From: Clostridia bacterium
Lineage (GTDB): Bacteria; Bacillota; Clostridia; Oscillospirales; CAG-272
Assembly: GCA_900763885.1 (NCBI GenBank)
Contig: CAAFLY010000212.1
Span: 1-8,041 of the forward strand
Reading direction: 5' to 3'
DNA length: 8,041 bases
Below the pieces are notes generated by a model. The model had not been told where the DNA came from, made no database searches, and saw only the letters and a program-made list of their open reading frames with translations. How positions within the stretch are numbered: position 1 is the first letter of the stretch; the number at the start of each line of letters is the position of its first letter. Below are positions 4,765-8,041 of this stretch, one piece after another. The translations under genes and the position numbers were made by a program.

Positions 4765-7083
4765 TCAGCGGATCCTTCTGCCTTCCCGTTTTTCTCCTGT
4801 TTCGTAGGCCTGTATCACGTTGTCCACTTCGTTTGGGGGTTCGATGGTGAAGAGGCAGGTGGTATGGGACAGGGCGGGCAGTGTGCGGTCCGCCATCCAG
4901 ATCGGGGTAGCGTTTTCGATCTCGCACTCGCCCCGTTCGGCGATCACCGGGAAGCGCATCCGCATCCGGTCGGTCAGGATTCCCAGGCAGCCGTTTTCCG
5001 GGCAGAGGCAGTCGGCGCCGGGGAGTGTGCGGCCGCCGCTTCCGCCGCAGGACGGTTTGTCGCCGCTTCCGGCAAGAAAGCACCGTTCCGTGCGCATGAG
5101 GGGGAGTCTGCCGTACACGACCGCGCCGATTGCACCGTCGAAGCCGCGCAGCATGGCGAGGGTCGCTTCCGGGGACGCCGTCAGCCGGTCCATTCCCAGA
5201 TCGAACCAGAACCGGGCCGCGGCGGGATTCCACACATTGAGCCGGAGGGAGCCGACCGTTTGCATACCGTACCGTTTGGCGATGTGGAGCTGACCCGGCG
5301 CATGGACGCGCACCGCACGGCAGCCGGATTCCGCCAGAGCCGCCACGGTATCGCGCAGCCGCTCGTCCGAGAAGCAGACGGGGGGCAGGTCTGCGCCGAT
5401 TTTGCCGTCCCGCGCCGGGGATGCGAGATACGCCTGTGCCGGGAGGAAGATTCTATCGAAATACCGGAGTGCGCGTGGGGTGATCTGCGTCGGCCTGGTG
5501 ACGACGGCGTACCGCTCCGTCCGGTCGAACTGTGGCAAATGCGACACCTCGTCCCCCGTCGCTTGCGGATAGACCGACTTGGGGCGCACGGCGTCAAGCA
5601 GCGTATCGATGGCGGCGCGGCGGATGGCGTTGACGGCGGAGACGGGGATCCACGCGTCGGGCGAGAGGGAGATGCGCGGCTCTCCGTCGGCGAAAACGAA
5701 CGCGGTCCCGCCTGTTTTCAGAAGATTGCGGCGGACTGCGTCGGCGGAGATCGGATTGCCTGTCGCGCGCTGGACCGTCTCGCCTGTGACCGCGACCGTG
5801 ATCCCGCCGCAGGAGAGGGTGAGGCGCATGGGTGTGTCGCGTGCTGCCGTGAGATGGCCCGTGATGGGCAGTCGTCTGCCGGACACGTCGTATTGCGCGC
5901 CGGGATCCGGTTTTTCCGTCATCGGGGGGCGCACGCCGCACATGGAGACATAGGGCGTTTTTTTCTCCGGGGAATTGGCGAAATACGCGTCCGTGAAGCC
6001 CTCGCGGGAGAACAGGCGGTCCAGTTCGGCGATCTCGTCCGGTGTGGCGCGCCGTTTTTCGTCGAGGAGGGTCCGGTAGATGCGGGTGACGCCGTAGACG
6101 TAGGGGGCACTCTTCTGTCTGCCCTCGATCTTGAGGGACGCGACCCCGCTGTCGCACAGCTCCGGGATCCACGCGGCAAGGCACATATCGCGCAGGCTGA
6201 GGGGATAGTCCGCGCTTTGGGGACGGAGGGGCATTTTCCGGAAATCGGCGCGATCCGGGGCGGGTCGGCTGTGCACAGAGGAGGAGACCGGCTTGCCGGA
6301 GAGGGTTTTGTCGCGCAGGGGCATATCTCGCCCGCGTTTTTGCCCGCTCTCGATCGCCTCGGGGTACCGCTCCAGATACGGATCCCGCCGCTTCTCCCGG
6401 GGAGGGTCCGATTTTTCGGCTTTTGCCAGGATTCCGGCGAGCTTTTGGCGGTTTTCATCCGTATCCGCGCCGATCCGGGTGCAGGAATACGCCATCCGGC
6501 AGGGCTGGGCGCATTCCCCGCGATTGCCGCTGCGGCCGCCCATGACGTAGCTCATCAGGCACTGTCCGGACACCGATACGCAGTGCGCGCCGTGGCAGAA
6601 CAGCTCCGTTTCCAGCGGTCCGGTACGGGACAGCAGCGCCGCTTCCCGGAGAGAGATCTCGCGCGGCAGGACGATCCGGGTGAAGCCATAGGGGGCGAGG
6701 GCGTCCATATCGGCGCGGGTCATGAGGGTCATCTGGGTGCTCGCGTGGAGGGGGACGGTGGGATAGCGGCGGTGGATCTCCCGTGCGACGCCGCAGTCCG
6801 CTACGATGAAGGCGGACACGCCGCCCGCGCAGAGCCGATCGACGAGGGAGAGGACCGCGTCCATCTCGCCCGCCTCCACGCGCGTATTGACGGTGACGTA
6901 GGTTCTGACCCCCCACACGCGGCACTGAGCGAGGGCCTCATTCAGCTCCCTGTCGTCGAAATTCCGGGCGCGCATCCGGTTGGAGAACGCGTTTGCGCCG
7001 AAATAGACCGCGTCGGCACCGGCGGAAGCGGCGGCAAGGAGGGCTTCCGGCGAACCGGCGGGGGAGAGCAGCTCCGGGATCAC
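4765..7083 (-). CDS. U32 family protein (collagenase-like / RlhA-type, with DUF3656-like region)
   Basis: The family is named after a peptidase, but several well-studied bacterial members (RlhA, TrhP, UbiU/V) are Fe-S-dependent hydroxylases of RNA or quinones; the 772 residues best resemble the RlhA group. Residues 1-200 form the U32 barrel: PELLSPAGS (3-11), GADAVYFGANAF (22-33), ELFCHGAHCVSVSGQC (160-175), then GGRSGNRGECAQPCR (182-196). Cys168, Cys175, Cys191 and Cys195 are the likely cluster ligands, with Cys163 also nearby. After an unusual charged segment (about 202-292) come LRDMCLAAWIPELCDSGV (297-314) and SLKIEGRQKS (316-325). A DUF3656-like part and a second C-terminal domain with more cysteines follow. 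I chose the GTG at 7083: it gives the family N-terminus and its GTGA overlaps the zapA TGA by 4 bp. No good SD is visible, so translational coupling to zapA is likely. The true substrate is not known. Confidence 0.9.
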   Translation of the reverse strand: MIPELLSPAGSPEALLAAASAGADAVYFGANAFSNRMRARNFDDRELNEALAQCRVWGVRTYVTVNTRVEAGEMDAVLSLVDRLCAGGVSAFIVADCGVAREIHRRYPTVPLHASTQMTLMTRADMDALAPYGFTRIVLPREISLREAALLSRTGPLETELFCHGAHCVSVSGQCLMSYVMGGRSGNRGECAQPCRMAYSCTRIGADTDENRQKLAGILAKAEKSDPPREKRRDPYLERYPEAIESGQKRGRDMPLRDKTLSGKPVSSSVHSRPAPDRADFRKMPLRPQSADYPLSLRDMCLAAWIPELCDSGVASLKIEGRQKSAPYVYGVTRIYRTLLDEKRRATPDEIAELDRLFSREGFTDAYFANSPEKKTPYVSMCGVRPPMTEKPDPGAQYDVSGRRLPITGHLTAARDTPMRLTLSCGGITVAVTGETVQRATGNPISADAVRRNLLKTGGTAFVFADGEPRISLSPDAWIPVSAVNAIRRAAIDTLLDAVRPKSVYPQATGDEVSHLPQFDRTERYAVVTRPTQITPRALRYFDRIFLPAQAYLASPARDGKIGADLPPVCFSDERLRDTVAALAESGCRAVRVHAPGQLHIAKRYGMQTVGSLRLNVWNPAAARFWFDLGMDRLTASPEATLAMLRGFDGAIGAVVYGRLPLMRTERCFLAGSGDKPSCGGSGGRTLPGADCLCPENGCLGILTDRMRMRFPVIAERGECEIENATPIWMADRTLPALSHTTCLFTIEPPNEVDNVIQAYETGEKREGRRIR

Positions 7084-7652
7084 TGCGCGTCACCGGGCTT
7101 CCCGTCGGCGTCCGAGGCACGGAGGAGGGATTCGATGTAGCGGATCTTCTCGTCGCGGGACATACCGCCGTCCTCCCCGTTTCTGCGGGAATCGAGGTAC
7201 CGTTCGAGCAGCTGGATCTTGTCCTGTGCCCCGTCGCTGTCCCCGGAGGAGCGGAGCATATCGCTCAGTCGGGCGAACCCATCCTTGGCGGGCGCGTTCT
7301 CCGGCTCGGCATCGGTATCCGCGTCGGTTTTCCCGGTCGCCGCGTCGAGCTTTTTCTGCAGGGCGGCAAGCTCCTCCCGTGCGGTGCGCAGATCGACCTC
7401 ATACAGCGAGATCTGCGCCTCCAGATTGCGGATCCGTTTGTCGGCGCGGAGCTTTTCCCCGCACGCGTCGATGGCACAAAGGAGTGCGGCATCCATACGG
7501 GAGGAGGAGCGGATGCTGTGTGACGCGGACGCCATCCGTTCATTGACCTGCGAAACGACGGCGTCCACGAAGGAATCGCACTCATCCGTAATGAGGGTGA
7601 GCGGGAGTCCGGCGATGTCCACGGTGATCTTTCGTTTTTGCGTTTTTTCCAT
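7080..7652 (-). CDS. zapA: Cell division protein ZapA, long form with coiled coil and C-terminal extension
   Basis: ZapA binds FtsZ and bundles its filaments at the division site. The N-terminal part (KITVDIAGLPLTLITDE, 8-24; then a helix with VDAVVSQVNERMA, 29-41, and MDAALLCAIDACGEKL, 53-68) is the ZapA fold. It is followed by a coiled coil at about 72-104 (IRNLEAQISLYEVDLRTA). The 190 residues exceed the roughly 85-110 of classical ZapA. The extra part is an acidic, Ala-rich linker (105-125) and a tail holding two similar helices, DKIQLLERYLDS (144-155) and EKIRYIESLLRAS (168-180). I chose the ATG at 7652: AAGGAG (7663-7668) lies 10 bases upstream, and starting upstream at 7694 would add 14 residues outside the family. 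It heads the zapA-U32 pair, which overlap by 4 bp. I am sure of the domain, less so of the tail's role. Confidence 0.9.
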   Translation of the reverse strand: MEKTQKRKITVDIAGLPLTLITDECDSFVDAVVSQVNERMASASHSIRSSSRMDAALLCAIDACGEKLRADKRIRNLEAQISLYEVDLRTAREELAALQKKLDAATGKTDADTDAEPENAPAKDGFARLSDMLRSSGDSDGAQDKIQLLERYLDSRRNGEDGGMSRDEKIRYIESLLRASDADGKPGDAQ

Positions 7653-7662
7653 AAGAGAAGCA

Positions 7663-7668
7663 CTCCTT
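7663..7668 (-). promoter_or_regulatory. Ribosome binding site that decides the zapA start
   Basis: A perfect AAGGAG on the minus strand lies 10 bases before the ATG at 7652 and excludes the in-frame start at 7694. Confidence 0.7.
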
Positions 7669-7735
7669 TCGCGGTTGTTTCCCACATGTTGCACCTGCGG
7701 AAGACATACTACGGCATAATACTATTGGATACTCT

Positions 7736-7771
7736 ATTATACTATACTTTCGCATGGAATGAAAGGGGCAA
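7736..7771 (-). promoter_or_regulatory. Candidate promoter of the zapA-U32 operon
   Basis: A consensus TATAAT lies on the minus strand at 7741-7736, about 85 bp before the zapA ATG, in an AT-rich island (about 7706-7790) that stands out from the GC-rich surroundings. No good -35 is found at 16-18 bp. The nearest are CTTTCA (7765-7760) at 18 bp, and TTGCCC (7771-7766), which would suit an overlapping TATAGT at 19 bp. The -10 is convincing, the rest is not. Confidence 0.4.
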
Positions 7772-7793
7772 AATATGAATTTTTCGCGATTCC

Positions 7794-7927
7794 CCGGGAC
7801 TTGTCCCGGCGCCCTTATTCTTTCGATCTGCAATCGGCTGTATTCCCGCGCGGCAGGTACGAAGTACCGATCCGTGCGGCTTCGGCTGTACTTGCGGTTT
7901 TGGCTTGTTTGACTTGCAGTCGGCTGA
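7794..7927 (+). repeat. Right-edge dispersed repeat with hairpins
   Basis: This is the inverted partner of 1-199. It contains the hairpin CCGGGAC-TT-GTCCCGG (7794-7809), GATCTGCAATCGGC (7825-7838), the long hairpin 7846-7879 (CCGCGCGG/CCGTGCGG outside, GGTAC-GAA-GTACC inside), GGCTTCGGCT, and GACTTGCAGTCGGC (7911-7924), which repeats the 7825 motif. It is more compact than the left copy, lacking the two extra hairpins. It stands upstream of the zapA promoter region. No coding sequence is supported here. Confidence 0.8.
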
Positions 7928-8041
7928 TTTCCTTTGTTTTTTTATAAGGTAGCGACGTTGGGTTTGGATCGTTTTTTCTGGTTTCACCAGAGGGGAATAC
8001 CACGTTGTACGTGGGGATTTTATTGTTGCCTTGCGGCGCAC
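7928..8041. other. Non-coding right edge with two further hairpins
   Basis: I see no gene here. Two short perfect hairpins lie close together: TCTGGT-TTC-ACCAGA (7977-7991) and CCACGT-TGT-ACGTGG (8000-8014). On the plus strand the second is followed by GGGGATTTTATTG, too weak for a confident terminator. A T-run (7936-7943) follows the repeat. A minus-strand reading frame is open to the edge, but it runs through the repeat and has no recognisable product. Confidence 0.45.

Noticed and set aside
4606..7140. Very long plus-strand open frame (844 codons) opposite the U32 gene
   Set aside because: It is a shadow of the GC-rich U32 gene. The translation is Gly/Arg/Ala-rich with no family motif, it starts inside repeat D, and the opposite strand encodes a clear U32 protein with conserved cysteines.
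7742..8041. Partial minus-strand gene open to the right edge
   Set aside because: It reads through the hairpin repeat, is basic and low in complexity, matches no family I know, and would end beside the zapA promoter region.

Overview
The window is a GC-rich, chromosomal housekeeping segment, most likely from a gut-type Clostridia bacterium (Oscillospirales or Christensenellales would fit). The evidence is the gene set (zapA next to a DUF3656-type U32 protein; DUF4321 and maf next to mreB-mreC), the strong Shine-Dalgarno sites, and a repeat family of a kind I associate with such genomes. The taxonomy is inference. All seven genes lie on the minus strand, so the transcription order is zapA, U32 protein, dut, DUF4321 gene, maf, mreB, mreC (high to low coordinates).

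Layout. zapA (7080-7652) overlaps the U32 gene (4765-7083) by 4 bp through a GTGA junction. Then come dut (3956-4393), a small DUF4321 membrane-protein gene (3366-3620), maf (2467-3045), mreB (1079-2080) and mreC (200-1039). Themes are cell shape and division (MreB, MreC, ZapA), nucleotide sanitation (Dut, Maf) and Fe-S-dependent RNA modification (U32 family). maf next to mreBC is the classical Bacillota arrangement, but radC, usual between maf and mreB, is missing, and mreD does not follow mreC within the window.

The unusual part is between the genes. Four copies of a 250-300 bp repeat (A 2185-2466, B 3081-3331, C 3675-3950, D 4418-4712) fill nearly all intergenic space from mreB to the U32 gene. 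They alternate in orientation, so maf, the DUF4321 gene and dut each sit between inverted copies. Each copy is modular: a G-rich end next to maf or dut, a 41-bp block identical in all four, a variable middle, a hairpin showing a compensatory base-pair change between copies, and a 52-54 bp tandem unit at the far end.

A second repeat family lies at both window edges (1-199 and 7794-7927), also as an inverted pair. It has short hairpins with TT/AA or GAA/TTC loops, and the closing pair of one hairpin differs among three copies yet always stays complementary. No tRNA, rRNA, CRISPR array, transposase or phage gene was seen. The repeats look like non-coding, structure-conserving dispersed elements. 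They are the best candidate here for something little described, but their mobility and function cannot be judged from this window.
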